Source of the DNA: DASQYE01 sp035940775 | GTDB taxonomy: Bacteria; Acidobacteriota; Blastocatellia; Pyrinomonadales; Pyrinomonadaceae | Reading direction: 5' to 3' | Length of the DNA stretch: 64,000 nt | Assembly (NCBI GenBank): GCA_035940775.1 | Contig: DASZEN010000060.1 | Span: forward strand, 124,001-188,000 | Shown: positions 44,408-53,807 of the stretch, in pieces | Position numbering within the stretch: the first letter of the stretch is position 1 | Layout of the letters: every line of letters begins with the position of its first letter | The notes under the pieces: model-generated | The model's input: only the letters and a program-made list of their open reading frames with translations | The model's database searches: none | What the model was told of the DNA's origin: nothing | Program-made: the position numbers and the translations under genes

Positions 44408-46249
44408 ATGCTTGTTCTGGGTATCAATGCTTATCACGGAGACGCCTCCGCCGCTCTGATACGAGATGGCCGACTCGTTGCAGCCGTCGAAGAGGAGCGT
44501 TTCAATCGTTGCAAACACTCTGCCGGGTTTCCCACAGCGTCCGTGCGCTACTGCCTTGAGACAGCCCATGCGCGCCCGGAGGATGTCGAGCATATAGGAG
44601 TTTCGCGCGACCCTTCGGCGCATCTGCACAAGAAGATTCTGTTCGCCGCGACGCGTGCGGCCCGCAGGGCGGCGGGCCTGGAACGGGCGCGCGCCGAGGG
44701 CGAAAAAGGCGGGCGCCCCTTTTTAGAGACGGTCGCCGGACGGCTCGGCAATGCAGCCAGGGTTTTCGATCTGCGCGCAGAGCTGGCCCGTGCCCTCTGC
44801 GTCCCCAGGAGCAGCCTGAAGGCCAGCTTCCATCAGATCGAACATCATCGCGCGCATCTCGCAAGCTCCTTCTTCGTCTCCGGGTTCGAGCGCGCGGCGC
44901 TGCTCTCAATTGACGGATTCGGCGATTTTCTATCGACGATGTGGGCCGCCGGAGAAGGCAACTCGATAGCGCTGCTCGGACAGGTGGAATACCCGCACTC
45001 GGCCGGGATACTCTACACGGCGACGACGCAATTTCTGGGGTTCCCACACTACGGCGACGAGGGCAAGGTGATGGGGCTCGCGCCCTACGGCAAGCCGCGC
45101 TACATGGAAGAGTTCCGCGACATCATCAGGACGGAAGAAGGCGGGCGCTTTCGCTTGAACCTGGATTTCTTTCGTCATCACGCTGAGGGTGTGGAGATGA
45201 CCTGGGAAGAGGGCTCGCCGCGAATCGGGCCCATCTTTTCCGCCGAGTTCGCGCGTGCGTTCGGCCCGCCGCGCCAGAGCGGAGCGGCGCTCGGAGAGCG
45301 CGAACAGGACATCGCGGCCAGCCTCCAACTGCGTCTTGAGGAGGTCTGTTTCCATACCTTGCGACACCTGCACGAACAGACGGGCCTGACTGAGCTGGGC
45401 CTCTCGGGCGGCGTCGCATATAACTCCGTGATGAACGGCAAAATACTGCTCAAGACTCCCTTTCGCCGTATCTTCGTGCAACCGGCGGCGGGCGACAGCG
45501 GCACGGCCATAGGCGTCTGCTACGAGATTTATAACGGCTTGCTCGGTCGTCGTCGTGCCCCCGAAGCGTCGATGTCGGGAGCCTACGCGGGGCCGGAGTT
45601 TTCGGACGAGGAGATATGCCGCGAAATTGAGCGAAGCGGATTGCTTTACGAGAGCTATACGGACAGGGATGTGACGCGGCGCGCGGCACAGGACATCGCC
45701 CGCGGAGCGGTCGTCGGATGGTTTCAGGGCCGGATGGAGTTTGGCCCGCGTGCCCTGGGTAATCGCTCCATCATAGTTGATCCGCGCCGCGACGACGTGA
45801 AGAATATACTGAATGAGCGTATCAAGCGGCGCGAGTCGTTTCGCCCCTTCGCGCCTTCCATCCTCGCAGAGCACACGGGCGAATACTTCGAGCAGTCGCA
45901 TCCTTCTCCGGCGATGTTGATGGTTTACAGCGTGAGGCCGGAACGCCGCGCGTTGATTCCCGCCGTGACACACATAGACGGCACGGGCCGTCTACAGACG
46001 GTCACGCGCGAAGCGAACCCGCGCTATCATCAGCTCATCTGCGATTTTCAAGAGTTGACGGGCGTGCCCGTGCTACTCAACACATCCTTCAACGAGAACG
46101 AGCCCATCGTTTGCAGTCCGCGCCATGCCCTTGATTGTTTCCAGAGGACGCGCATCGACGCCCTCTATTTAGGCAACTACTGCGTGCGACGCCCGACGGG
46201 CAGCGCGAGTCAGGCGTACAGGAGCCCAGGCGCACACGTGGCCCATTAA
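44408..46249 (+). CDS. Sugar carbamoyltransferase, NodU/CmcH family
   Basis: About 613 residues. The N-terminal Kae1-like domain has LGINAYHGDASAALIRDG, AAVEEERFNRCKHSAGFP, a histidine metal site in EHHRAHLASSFF and SIDGFGDFLSTMWA. The C-terminal domain has GWFQGRMEFGPRALGNRSI, DPRRDDVKNILNERIKRRE, FRPFAPSIL and VLLNTSFNENEPIV. These enzymes transfer carbamoyl from carbamoyl phosphate, through carbamoyl-AMP, to sugar hydroxyls. In this locus it should decorate the EPS repeat. The ATG at 44408 is chosen; the TTG at 44402 is possible. Confidence 0.95.
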   Translation: MLVLGINAYHGDASAALIRDGRLVAAVEEERFNRCKHSAGFPTASVRYCLETAHARPEDVEHIGVSRDPSAHLHKKILFAATRAARRAAGLERARAEGEKGGRPFLETVAGRLGNAARVFDLRAELARALCVPRSSLKASFHQIEHHRAHLASSFFVSGFERAALLSIDGFGDFLSTMWAAGEGNSIALLGQVEYPHSAGILYTATTQFLGFPHYGDEGKVMGLAPYGKPRYMEEFRDIIRTEEGGRFRLNLDFFRHHAEGVEMTWEEGSPRIGPIFSAEFARAFGPPRQSGAALGEREQDIAASLQLRLEEVCFHTLRHLHEQTGLTELGLSGGVAYNSVMNGKILLKTPFRRIFVQPAAGDSGTAIGVCYEIYNGLLGRRRAPEASMSGAYAGPEFSDEEICREIERSGLLYESYTDRDVTRRAAQDIARGAVVGWFQGRMEFGPRALGNRSIIVDPRRDDVKNILNERIKRRESFRPFAPSILAEHTGEYFEQSHPSPAMLMVYSVRPERRALIPAVTHIDGTGRLQTVTREANPRYHQLICDFQELTGVPVLLNTSFNENEPIVCSPRHALDCFQRTRIDALYLGNYCVRRPTGSASQAYRSPGAHVAH

Positions 46250-46357
46250 GAGGCAGGGAAAGTCGGGCGGGCCAGTGTACTCCAAGCCAGGGCGCTCCAA
46301 GCCTTGAAAGCGCTCCGGGAGTTCTCAAAATATAGTTGACCGGCGAGTGAAAAACGC

Positions 46358-47626
46358 GTGCGCGTCCTTATCCTGAATCAATTCTTCTACCCGGATCACT
46401 CGGCGACCAGCCAGTTGATGACAGACCTGGCGGAAAGCCTCGTCGAGCGTGGAGTGGAAGTGACGGCCCTGGCGGGCCGAAGCCGCTATAACGGAGGCGC
46501 GCCATTGCCGCCGCACGCGAGCTACAGGGGCATACAGATTGAGCGCGCCTGGGCGACAAGCTTCGGCAAGGGAAGCGCTGCGGGTCGGCTCTCCGATTAC
46601 CTCTCTTTCTACGTCGGGGCGGCATGGATGCTCGCGCGCCTGCCGCGCCACGACGTTGTGATGGCGCTGACGACGCCCCCGCTGATCGGCCTCGTCGCCC
46701 TTGTCGTCGGGCGCGCGCGCGGCATGCGCTCCGTCGCGCTCGTCGAAGACGTTTACCCAGACATCGCCGTGGCGCTCGGCGCGCTCGGGCCGCGCAACCC
46801 TCTGACGCGCGCGCTGGATTACCTGGGCCGTCTCATCCTGCGCCGTTCGGAGCGCATCGTAGTGCTCGGCGATTGTATGCGCGAGCGCATTCTAGCCAAG
46901 CTCGGGGAGAGCGCCGCCGGGCGTATAGACGTGATACGTAATTGGGCCGACCGGGCGCAGTTTGAGCAAAGCCGCGACCGGGAGAATCCATTCATCGCCG
47001 AACATGATTTGAAGGATCGCTTCGTCGTGCTCTTTTCCGGAAACCTGGGGCGCGTCAACGAGTTCGAGACAGTGCTTGAGGCGGCGCGCATTCTTCATGA
47101 CAGCCGCGAGATTCTGTTTCTCTTCGTAGGCGAGGGCGCACGCTGCGCCGAGATAAAAAGCTTCGGCGAGCGGCACGGGCTGGAAAACCTGCGATTGCTG
47201 CCTTACCAGCCGCGTGAGGCTGTGCCCCACAGCCTCGCGGCGGGACATGCCCTGCTCGTCACGCTCGCAGAGGGTCTGGCAGGCTTGAGCGTGCCGAGCA
47301 AGGCGTACGCTATCCTGGCGGCGGGGCGGCCCATCCTCTACGTCGGAGACAGGCGAAGCGATGTCGCGCGCATGGTTGAAGAGGAGGGTTGCGGCGCTGT
47401 AGTAGCGGCGGGCGCGAGCGAGCAACTGGCACGGATCATCACGGATTGGGCCAACGATAGGGCGAAGCTTCAGGAACTGGGCCAGCGTGCGCGTTTGCTC
47501 TTTGAGAAACGGTTTTGTAGAGAGCGTGCTGTCACGGCCTACCTGAAAACATTGGAGGGAAGTCTCGGCGCGTCGCGCCGAGACCAACTGGCCGCGACTG
47601 CTGGATTGAAGGAGAAAGCGCCTTGA
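46358..47626 (+). CDS. Glycosyltransferase, WbuB-like GT4
   Basis: 422 residues with a GTG start. Seen: ILNQFFYPDHSATSQLM, VTALAGRSRYNGG, DVVMALTTPPLIGLVA, VEDVYPDIAVALGAL, VIRNWADRAQF, and FVVLFSGNLGRVNEFETVLEAA, all typical of WbuB-type GT4 transferases that act early in O-antigen assembly. The acceptor-side end (LSVPSKAYAILAAGRPILYVG) fits too. The next gene starts within its stop (TTGA). Confidence 0.92.
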   Translation: MRVLILNQFFYPDHSATSQLMTDLAESLVERGVEVTALAGRSRYNGGAPLPPHASYRGIQIERAWATSFGKGSAAGRLSDYLSFYVGAAWMLARLPRHDVVMALTTPPLIGLVALVVGRARGMRSVALVEDVYPDIAVALGALGPRNPLTRALDYLGRLILRRSERIVVLGDCMRERILAKLGESAAGRIDVIRNWADRAQFEQSRDRENPFIAEHDLKDRFVVLFSGNLGRVNEFETVLEAARILHDSREILFLFVGEGARCAEIKSFGERHGLENLRLLPYQPREAVPHSLAAGHALLVTLAEGLAGLSVPSKAYAILAAGRPILYVGDRRSDVARMVEEEGCGAVVAAGASEQLARIITDWANDRAKLQELGQRARLLFEKRFCRERAVTAYLKTLEGSLGASRRDQLAATAGLKEKAP

Positions 47627-49248
47627 AAACTTACCTTACGCTCTTCATCGCGGCCCTCTTTGCTTCGACCCTTTTGACGCCGCTCGTGCGCCGCGCGTGC
47701 GAACGCCTCGGCTGGCTCGACCGCTCGAACGCCGAGCGACGCGCGCAAACCAAATCCATGCCGCGCCTCGGCGGAGTCGCCATCTATACGAGCGTGCTCG
47801 TGACGCTCGCGCTCTCGGCCCTGCCCCTGGTCGACAATCTCATCACGCAATTCGTGCGGGCCAATAGCCGTCAGCTCCTAGTCATTCTACTGCCCGCCAC
47901 GCTCGTCTTCATGCTGGGAATCTATGATGACGTGCGCGGCACGAGCGCGCCCTTCAAGCTCTCAGCGCAGATGACGGCGGCCGTCCTGTTTTACGTGCTG
48001 GGCGGAAGGGTCGAGGCGCTTTCAGTGCCGTTCGTCGGGACAGTCGTATTGCCGCCCATCCTCGGGTTTGCGCTGACACTGGTCTGGGTCGTCGGCATCA
48101 CCAACGCCTTCAATTTGATAGATGGGATGGATGGATTGGCCGCCGGGGCGGCGCTCTTTTCATCGCTTGTCATCATGGTGGTCTCGATCATGAGCGGCGA
48201 TCCGCTGGTCACGTTGACGGCCATCGCGCTGTGCGGCGCGCTCCTCGGATTCCTTCGTTATAACTTTAACCCGGCGTCTATCTTCATGGGCGACTCGGGC
48301 TCGCTCTTCGTCGGGTTTACACTGGCGGCCCTGTCCGTACAGGGCTCGCAGAAAGCCTCTACGGCCATCGCCGTTGCGATTCCGCTGATGACGTTTGCTG
48401 TGCCGATGGTGGATACGGCCTTCACTATCCTGCGCCGGTTCCTGAGCGGGCAGCCCCTTATGAAGGGCGACCGCGAGCATATTCATCACATGCTGTTAGA
48501 GCGCGGCTGGTCGCAGCGCCGCGTCGTGATGGTGCTCTACGGCTTCTGCGCTCTGTTCGGATTGATGGCCCTGCTCTTCGTCAACGAGACGGGCGGGCAT
48601 ATGACGGGGCTGGTGCTCTTCGTGGTCGGGATGGCTGTGTGGCTCGCCATCGGCCGCCTTCGCTATCACGAGATGGACGAGGTCAGGGCGAGCGTGAGGC
48701 GCAACCTGAGCGAGCGTCGTCTGCGCGGGGCCAATAACATACGCGTGCGTCGCGCCTGCCGCGCGCTCTCCAAAGCGACGACGCTCGGCGAAATATTCAA
48801 CGCCGTGGAGATGATGCTCGCGCACGGAGAGTTCGCCTACGCCACCGCACACGTCGGGCTCCGCCGCCGTGACGGCGCGCAGTATTTCAAAGCGCCCGGG
48901 TCTGAGCCGAGCGTTGAAAAATCTGTCGGCGCGCAGCTTCACGAAGGGATGATTAGCTGGCTCTGGCGTAGGGAAGACGTTGCGAGCGGAGGCGAGGAGG
49001 TGATCGGCTCGAACCGTTTCTGGACTCTGCGGCTGCCGCTTTCGACGCCGCGCGCCGAGTGGGGCTACATCAATTTTTACAGGGAGTTCGGGCGCGACCA
49101 ACTGCTGCTGGATATGAATTACATGTGCAATATCTTTCAGCGCGAGCTGGCCGGGGCCGTCGAGAGAGTTCTGAGCACGAGCGCCGTCGAAGAAGCAGAG
49201 AAAGCCAGAGCGCCGCGCGTCGCCGTCAACGTGGCCGGGGCTAAATAG
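47623..49248 (+). CDS. WecA/MraY-type undecaprenyl-phosphate HexNAc-1-P transferase with C-terminal extension
   Basis: 541 residues. The polyprenyl-phosphate transferase part (about 1-345) has ten or so helices with KSMPRLGGVAIY, GIYDDVRG, NAFNLIDGMDGLAAG, FMGDSGSLFVGF and the cytosolic HIHHMLLERG. It loads the first sugar phosphate onto undecaprenyl phosphate. About 170 extra residues follow (from LGEIFNAVEMMLAHGEFAY, then WGYINFYREFGRDQLLLD) and look like a GAF-type soluble domain. The TTG start is chosen because AAGGAG lies 7 bases upstream, and it overlaps the preceding stop. Confidence 0.93.
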   Translation: MKTYLTLFIAALFASTLLTPLVRRACERLGWLDRSNAERRAQTKSMPRLGGVAIYTSVLVTLALSALPLVDNLITQFVRANSRQLLVILLPATLVFMLGIYDDVRGTSAPFKLSAQMTAAVLFYVLGGRVEALSVPFVGTVVLPPILGFALTLVWVVGITNAFNLIDGMDGLAAGAALFSSLVIMVVSIMSGDPLVTLTAIALCGALLGFLRYNFNPASIFMGDSGSLFVGFTLAALSVQGSQKASTAIAVAIPLMTFAVPMVDTAFTILRRFLSGQPLMKGDREHIHHMLLERGWSQRRVVMVLYGFCALFGLMALLFVNETGGHMTGLVLFVVGMAVWLAIGRLRYHEMDEVRASVRRNLSERRLRGANNIRVRRACRALSKATTLGEIFNAVEMMLAHGEFAYATAHVGLRRRDGAQYFKAPGSEPSVEKSVGAQLHEGMISWLWRREDVASGGEEVIGSNRFWTLRLPLSTPRAEWGYINFYREFGRDQLLLDMNYMCNIFQRELAGAVERVLSTSAVEEAEKARAPRVAVNVAGAK

Positions 49249-49249
49249 C

Positions 49250-50782
49250 GTGCAGGCGTCCGTAACGCGCAAAAGCAGTAGCTCCACAGTAGCGCCGCGC
49301 GCGCTCGCGGGCGGCGAGAGGCGCGCGCCGCGAGCGCGCCTGCTTGAAGCCTTCATCTTTTATTCGCTGCTTGCGTTGGTGGCCCTCACCAGTATCCCTT
49401 ACGGCTCGAACGAGGATTGGTGGGAGGCACTCTTCGAGTGCGCCGTCTTCGCGCTCACGGCCCTCTGGATCATACAAGGATTGCTGGCCGGAGGATGGCG
49501 CTTCCCTGAGCGGCGGCTGTTTCTTCCGCTCGTCGCCCTGGTCTTATTCTCTGTTTTGCAGAGCGTGCCGCTATCGGGCAGAGCGGGAGCGGGCGGCGGC
49601 TATGGGCCAGCGTGGCAGACTATAAGCGCTGACGCATATGAAACGCGACTCTTCGCTTTGAGGTTGCTGGCGCTCACGTTCGCGCTCTGGATACTGCTCA
49701 GTTATACCAGGAGCGAGCGCCGGGTGCGGGCGCTCATTTACATTGTGCTGGGGATCGCGGTGGCGAGCGCGCTCTTCGGCATTCTAAGGCAGGCGACCGG
49801 GGGGCATGCCTCGCTTTTGATTCTGCCGCGACTGAAACCGTGGGAGGGCTACGCGCAGTTCGTCAATCGCAATCACTTCGCCTTCCTGATGGAGATGGCG
49901 CTCGGCTTAGTGTTCGGCCTGTTGGCGGGCGGAGGCGTGCGGCGCGAGCAATGGCTCGTCTACGCGGGGGTCATCCTGCCTTTGTGGACGGCCCTCATGC
50001 TCTCCACCTCGCGCGGCGGGCTGCTGAGCGCGCTGGCCGAACTGCTGATCGTCGCTCTCTTCTGGAAAAGCTTTCGCGCGGAGCGTCCCTACAAAGAGAG
50101 CGAGGATGGGTGGCGCGGCTTCATGAGCCGTTTATCGAGTTCGCGCGTCGTGCGCGCCGCCCTGATCTTATTGCTGGTCGGGGGAGTGCTGTTAAGCATC
50201 GTGTGGATCGGCGGCGAGCCGATGGTCAGTCGTTTCGAGACCGTGTCGGGCGATCTCGAATCCGAGGGACGCTACGGCGCGAGCCGTATGGAGGTTTGGC
50301 GGGCGACCTGGAAGCTGATCGAATCGCATCCCTTCGCGGGGTCTGGCTTTGGCGGCTACTGGATAGCGATTACGCCGTATCACAATGCTTCCGGCTTCTA
50401 TACGCCGCAGCGTGCGCATAACGATTACCTGGAGATTCTGGCCGGTGGCGGATTGATCGGCGCTTGCCTTGCCGCATGGTTCTTCTATGAGCTGGCGCGA
50501 CGCATGCGCATGCGCCTCCGCTCTGCCGACGCAGGGGCGCGCGCGGCCAGCTTCGGCGCAGCCGTCGGCCTCTTCGGCGTGGGCCTGCACAGCATCTTCG
50601 ATTTCGGTCTCCATATCACGGCCAATGCCTTGATCTGTATCGTCCTGATATCAATCGCGACGGCGCACATACCACCCGAGGGCAACATGACGAAGGAGCG
50701 ACGACCGCACGCGAAGTCGCGTCGGCGATCACACGCGGGAGAGGCCACGTCTGAAAATCCTCGGCTTCAAACAACTCTGTAA
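49250..50782 (+). CDS. O-antigen ligase family protein (WaaL/Wzy_C)
   Basis: 510 residues, GTG start one base past the previous stop. About ten helices plus the Wzy_C signature: FVNRNHFAFLMEMALGLV, LMLSTSRGGLLSALAELLI, a large periplasmic loop and AHNDYLEILAGGGLIGACLA. Such proteins join the finished chain to lipid A core, or polymerise or glycosylate. With a separate Wzy-like gene at 42894, ligase is the simpler reading, but which of the two is the polymerase is not certain. A hydrophilic, Arg-rich 35-residue N-terminal tail precedes helix one. Stop and next start overlap (TAATG). Confidence 0.88.
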   Translation: MQASVTRKSSSSTVAPRALAGGERRAPRARLLEAFIFYSLLALVALTSIPYGSNEDWWEALFECAVFALTALWIIQGLLAGGWRFPERRLFLPLVALVLFSVLQSVPLSGRAGAGGGYGPAWQTISADAYETRLFALRLLALTFALWILLSYTRSERRVRALIYIVLGIAVASALFGILRQATGGHASLLILPRLKPWEGYAQFVNRNHFAFLMEMALGLVFGLLAGGGVRREQWLVYAGVILPLWTALMLSTSRGGLLSALAELLIVALFWKSFRAERPYKESEDGWRGFMSRLSSSRVVRAALILLLVGGVLLSIVWIGGEPMVSRFETVSGDLESEGRYGASRMEVWRATWKLIESHPFAGSGFGGYWIAITPYHNASGFYTPQRAHNDYLEILAGGGLIGACLAAWFFYELARRMRMRLRSADAGARAASFGAAVGLFGVGLHSIFDFGLHITANALICIVLISIATAHIPPEGNMTKERRPHAKSRRRSHAGEATSENPRLQTTL

Positions 50783-52785
50783 TGTTAATTTTTGAGATGA
50801 AAGCTATGAACAAGCCGTCTCTTGCAACGCGAGTCGTTGTCTGCACCCTGTCGTTGAGCCTGCTCGGCAATGCGAGCGGCATGGGACGCACACAGGATTT
50901 GAGGGGCGGCTCGACAGATATACGCGGCGGCGCAAGCGCGCTTCAGGCGCAGGATGTGATGGGCGGCGCGGCGGTCGCTTTTAAGAGACTGCTAAAGATA
51001 CGCGATCTTTCGGGCGGCGTAGTCCGGTTGGGCGATCTGGCGGGCGGCGCTGCTCGGATTTTGAGAAACGTCGTGCGGCCAATCCGTCGCCGCGCGGCCC
51101 AGTCTCTCTCAGGACAGTTGGCGAGCAATCGAGGAAGAGACGCGCGCGCCGGAAATAGTGCGGCCAACGCCGACAGAAGCAGCAGCCGGGATACGGCGCG
51201 CATCATAGCGACCGCCGAAGCCTTTACAGGCAAGGGAGACGCTTTCTACGATGCGGGCAAGTACGCGGAAGCGGTCGAGGCTTATCGGAAGGCGCTCGAA
51301 CTTGAGGCCGATAATGCGCTCCTTTACAACAATCTGGGAGCGAGTTACTTCAACGCGAATCAGTACGCAGAGGCCGTCGAAGCCTTCAAGCAGGCCGTGC
51401 GCCTCAAGCCGGAGGACGCCGAAGCTCACTTCAATCTGGGCAACGCCTACAGCCAACTGGGTCGAAATGAGGAGGCCGCGACGGCATTCAGGCAGGCCGC
51501 GCGATTGAGACCCGATTGGGCTGAAGCTTACGAAAGCCTGGCAGAGATATTATTCAACTCGGGCAAAGAGGCAGAGGCCATCGCGGCCTACGCAGAGACG
51601 GCGCGACTCAGACCGGATCAGGCCGACCCGTACAACATCCTGGCTTATCTCTATCAGAGGCAGGAGCGGTACGCGTTGGCGATTGAATCGCTCAGGCAGT
51701 CCGTGCGTCTCAAGCCGGACGACCCCGTGGCCTTTAATAACCTGGGCGCGTCCTATTACAAAACGGGCAAGTACGCGGAAGCGGTCGAGGCTTTCAAAAA
51801 GGCTGCGGCGCTCGGCCCGGAGGATGCCGAAACTCTCGCCAATCTGGGCGCGGCCCTCTACGGTGCGGAGCGATACGCGGAAGCCATAGACGCCTTCAAG
51901 CGCGCCATCGAGCTTGAGCCGAAATATGCAGAGGCTCATTACAACCTCGGCAATGCCTATTACATGTCGGCCCGATACAGGGAGGCGGCTGACGCGTACC
52001 GCGCGTCGATACTTCTTAAGCCGGACTATCAGGAGGCGCAGAGCAATCTTGGCAACGCCCTCAACAACATGGGCCAATTCGAGGAAGCCGTCACGGCCCT
52101 CAAACGCGCCAACCAGCTCAAGCAGGAGAATGCCATCTCTTACAATAACCTGGGCTATGCGCTCGATAAGCTGGGCCGCAGCGATGAGGCCATAGAGGCT
52201 TACCGAGCCGCCGTTCGTCTCAAGCCCGACTATGCGAAGGCCCTTAATAATCTGGGCTACGTCTATAACAATCTGGCTCGCTACGGAGAGGCCGCAGACG
52301 CGCTCAGGCAGGCCACCAGCCTGAAGCCCGATTACGTCGCAGCCTTCTTCAATCTTGGCCTGGCCTATTTCGGGCTCGGCCAATACGCGGACTCTATCGC
52401 GGCCTTCAAGCGGGCGACGCAGCTCAAACCCGATTATGCTCAAGCCTTCGTTAATCTGGGCGCGGCCTATTACAAGGCGGGCCAATTTAATGAGGCCATA
52501 GGCGCGTTCAAACAGGCCACCACTTTGAACCCCTCGGATGCGGAAGCGCACAATAACCTCGGCAACTCCTATTACAGGGCCGCGCGCTACGCCGAGGCCG
52601 TAGAGGCTTACAGGCAGGCCATCGTTCTCAGGCCGGATTTCGCCGATGCCAGAGTCAGCTTAGCGGTCGCCTACCTGACCCTCGGCAATCGCAACGCCGC
52701 CATCGAGCAATACAATATTCTGAAGGCGTCGAGCCCGGAAAGGGCCGCTCAACTTCTGAACCTGATTAACAAGGCGAAGCGATAA
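50782..52785 (+). CDS. Secreted TPR protein with 15 tandem repeats
   Basis: 667 residues. After a hydrophobic N-terminus (VVVCTLSLSLLGNASG, a likely signal peptide) comes a Gly/Arg region with repeated GG segments, then 15 consecutive 34-residue TPRs (about 143-650) of the pattern NLGNAYY...YAEAVEAFKQAVRLKPD. TPR stacks bind other proteins; here it may act as a periplasmic scaffold for the EPS export or assembly machine, similar in place to PelB/BcsC/AlgK-type TPR parts, but no barrel follows. The ATG at 50782 overlaps the ligase stop; ATGs at 50797 and 50806 are alternatives. Confidence 0.85.
   Translation: MLIFEMKAMNKPSLATRVVVCTLSLSLLGNASGMGRTQDLRGGSTDIRGGASALQAQDVMGGAAVAFKRLLKIRDLSGGVVRLGDLAGGAARILRNVVRPIRRRAAQSLSGQLASNRGRDARAGNSAANADRSSSRDTARIIATAEAFTGKGDAFYDAGKYAEAVEAYRKALELEADNALLYNNLGASYFNANQYAEAVEAFKQAVRLKPEDAEAHFNLGNAYSQLGRNEEAATAFRQAARLRPDWAEAYESLAEILFNSGKEAEAIAAYAETARLRPDQADPYNILAYLYQRQERYALAIESLRQSVRLKPDDPVAFNNLGASYYKTGKYAEAVEAFKKAAALGPEDAETLANLGAALYGAERYAEAIDAFKRAIELEPKYAEAHYNLGNAYYMSARYREAADAYRASILLKPDYQEAQSNLGNALNNMGQFEEAVTALKRANQLKQENAISYNNLGYALDKLGRSDEAIEAYRAAVRLKPDYAKALNNLGYVYNNLARYGEAADALRQATSLKPDYVAAFFNLGLAYFGLGQYADSIAAFKRATQLKPDYAQAFVNLGAAYYKAGQFNEAIGAFKQATTLNPSDAEAHNNLGNSYYRAARYAEAVEAYRQAIVLRPDFADARVSLAVAYLTLGNRNAAIEQYNILKASSPERAAQLLNLINKAKR
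51210..52731 (+). repeat. Array of fifteen 102-bp TPR-coding repeats
   Basis: Near-periodic 102-base units encoding 34-residue TPRs. Units vary at DNA level but share the conserved core; such arrays gain and lose units by recombination. Confidence 0.85.
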
Positions 52786-52835
52786 GGAGAGCGTCCTCTT
52801 TAGTAAAATAGTTCTTCAACCGGCGAGGGAAATTC

Positions 52836-52865
52836 TTGACCCCCGAGAGCGCGTGGCAGTAAACT
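52836..52865 (+). promoter_or_regulatory. Sigma-70-like promoter candidate before the FecR-like gene
   Basis: TTGACC (52836-52841), an 18-base spacer and TAAACT (52860-52865) lie about 97 bases before the start at 52962, within the 176-base gap after the TPR gene. It suggests an extra promoter inside the EPS locus. Seen by eye only. Confidence 0.35.
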
Positions 52866-52961
52866 CCAACCTGCCGGAACTAAAGACACGCGTTTTAAGA
52901 TCAGTCCAGGTCGTCGAAGAAACCCGAAGCCACATTCACACTGAGAGGGCACGCGCGCGTT

Positions 52962-53636
52962 ATGATTAAAATGCGAAGTAAGCTTATCAACGCGACCGCC
53001 ATTCTACTGATTTTCAGTGTGGCACAGTTGTATCTTCAGACGGGCAAAGCCAGTCCGGGCGCAGAAGCTACCGCTGCCGCCTCCACCACTACCTCTTCGA
53101 CGGGGCAGGGGCCGACTCTGGGCAAGCTCACGACCCGCAATAATCAACCGATTATCATTAATGGAACGAACGTCGCTTCGGGCGGAACTGTTCTGCCAGA
53201 CTCTATAATCGAGACGCCCGATAACGTCGGCGCGAGTATCGACCTGGGCCCACTGGGCATATTGGACATTGCGCCGAATACGAAACTGAAGCTGGAATAT
53301 GACCGGAACGGAAACGTCAAGGTGACGATCATTCAGGGCTGCGTCATTTTCCGTGCGAAGCAGGACGTTAATGTTGAAGTGGCGACCGAGCAGCAAACGG
53401 TCGCGCAGAATGACAAGAAAGAGAAGTCGCTCGATGTCTGCTACTGGCCGGGCGGAACCGGCTTGAGCGTCGGGCAGGGCGCGGCGGCGCAGGCCGGGGC
53501 CGGAGCCGTCGGTGGTACAACGGGCGGTGGGCTCACGGCTACCGAGTTGACGTTGATCGTTATTACCACCCTCACGGGCACGATCGGCTTCGTTGCCATA
53601 GGCAGCGGCGGCGGCACAGACCCCAGCCCGAGTTAA
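52962..53636 (+). CDS. Exported FecR-domain-like protein
   Basis: 224 residues. A signal peptide (INATAILLIFSVAQLYLQTG) is followed by a low-complexity linker and a FecR-like beta domain (TVLPDSIIETPDNVGASIDL, LGILDIAPNTKLKLEYD, VKVTIIQGCVIFRAKQ). The end is Gly/Ala rich with one hydrophobic segment (LTLIVITTLTGTIGFVAIG), a possible membrane anchor. FecR-like proteins of this type are common beside EPS genes in Acidobacteria-like genomes, role unknown. It lies between two TPR protein genes. Confidence 0.7.
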   Translation: MIKMRSKLINATAILLIFSVAQLYLQTGKASPGAEATAAASTTTSSTGQGPTLGKLTTRNNQPIIINGTNVASGGTVLPDSIIETPDNVGASIDLGPLGILDIAPNTKLKLEYDRNGNVKVTIIQGCVIFRAKQDVNVEVATEQQTVAQNDKKEKSLDVCYWPGGTGLSVGQGAAAQAGAGAVGGTTGGGLTATELTLIVITTLTGTIGFVAIGSGGGTDPSPS

Positions 53637-53807
53637 GACGCGAAGATCAGGCAAAAGCGCCGCCCGCCACGCGGGTCGCTTCCGTCGAGGGGCACGCCTT
53701 TTTCGCTCGGCCACGCCAGCTGCGACCGGAGCATACATACAGGATTCAGCACTCCCGCACAGAGTACCTACGCTCGCCGCTTCCGCCTGAGAAAATCGAT
53801 CCGAATC

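Noticed and set aside
51550..52551. 333-residue minus-strand ORF opposite the TPR array
   Set aside because: It is the periodic antisense shadow of the TPR repeats.
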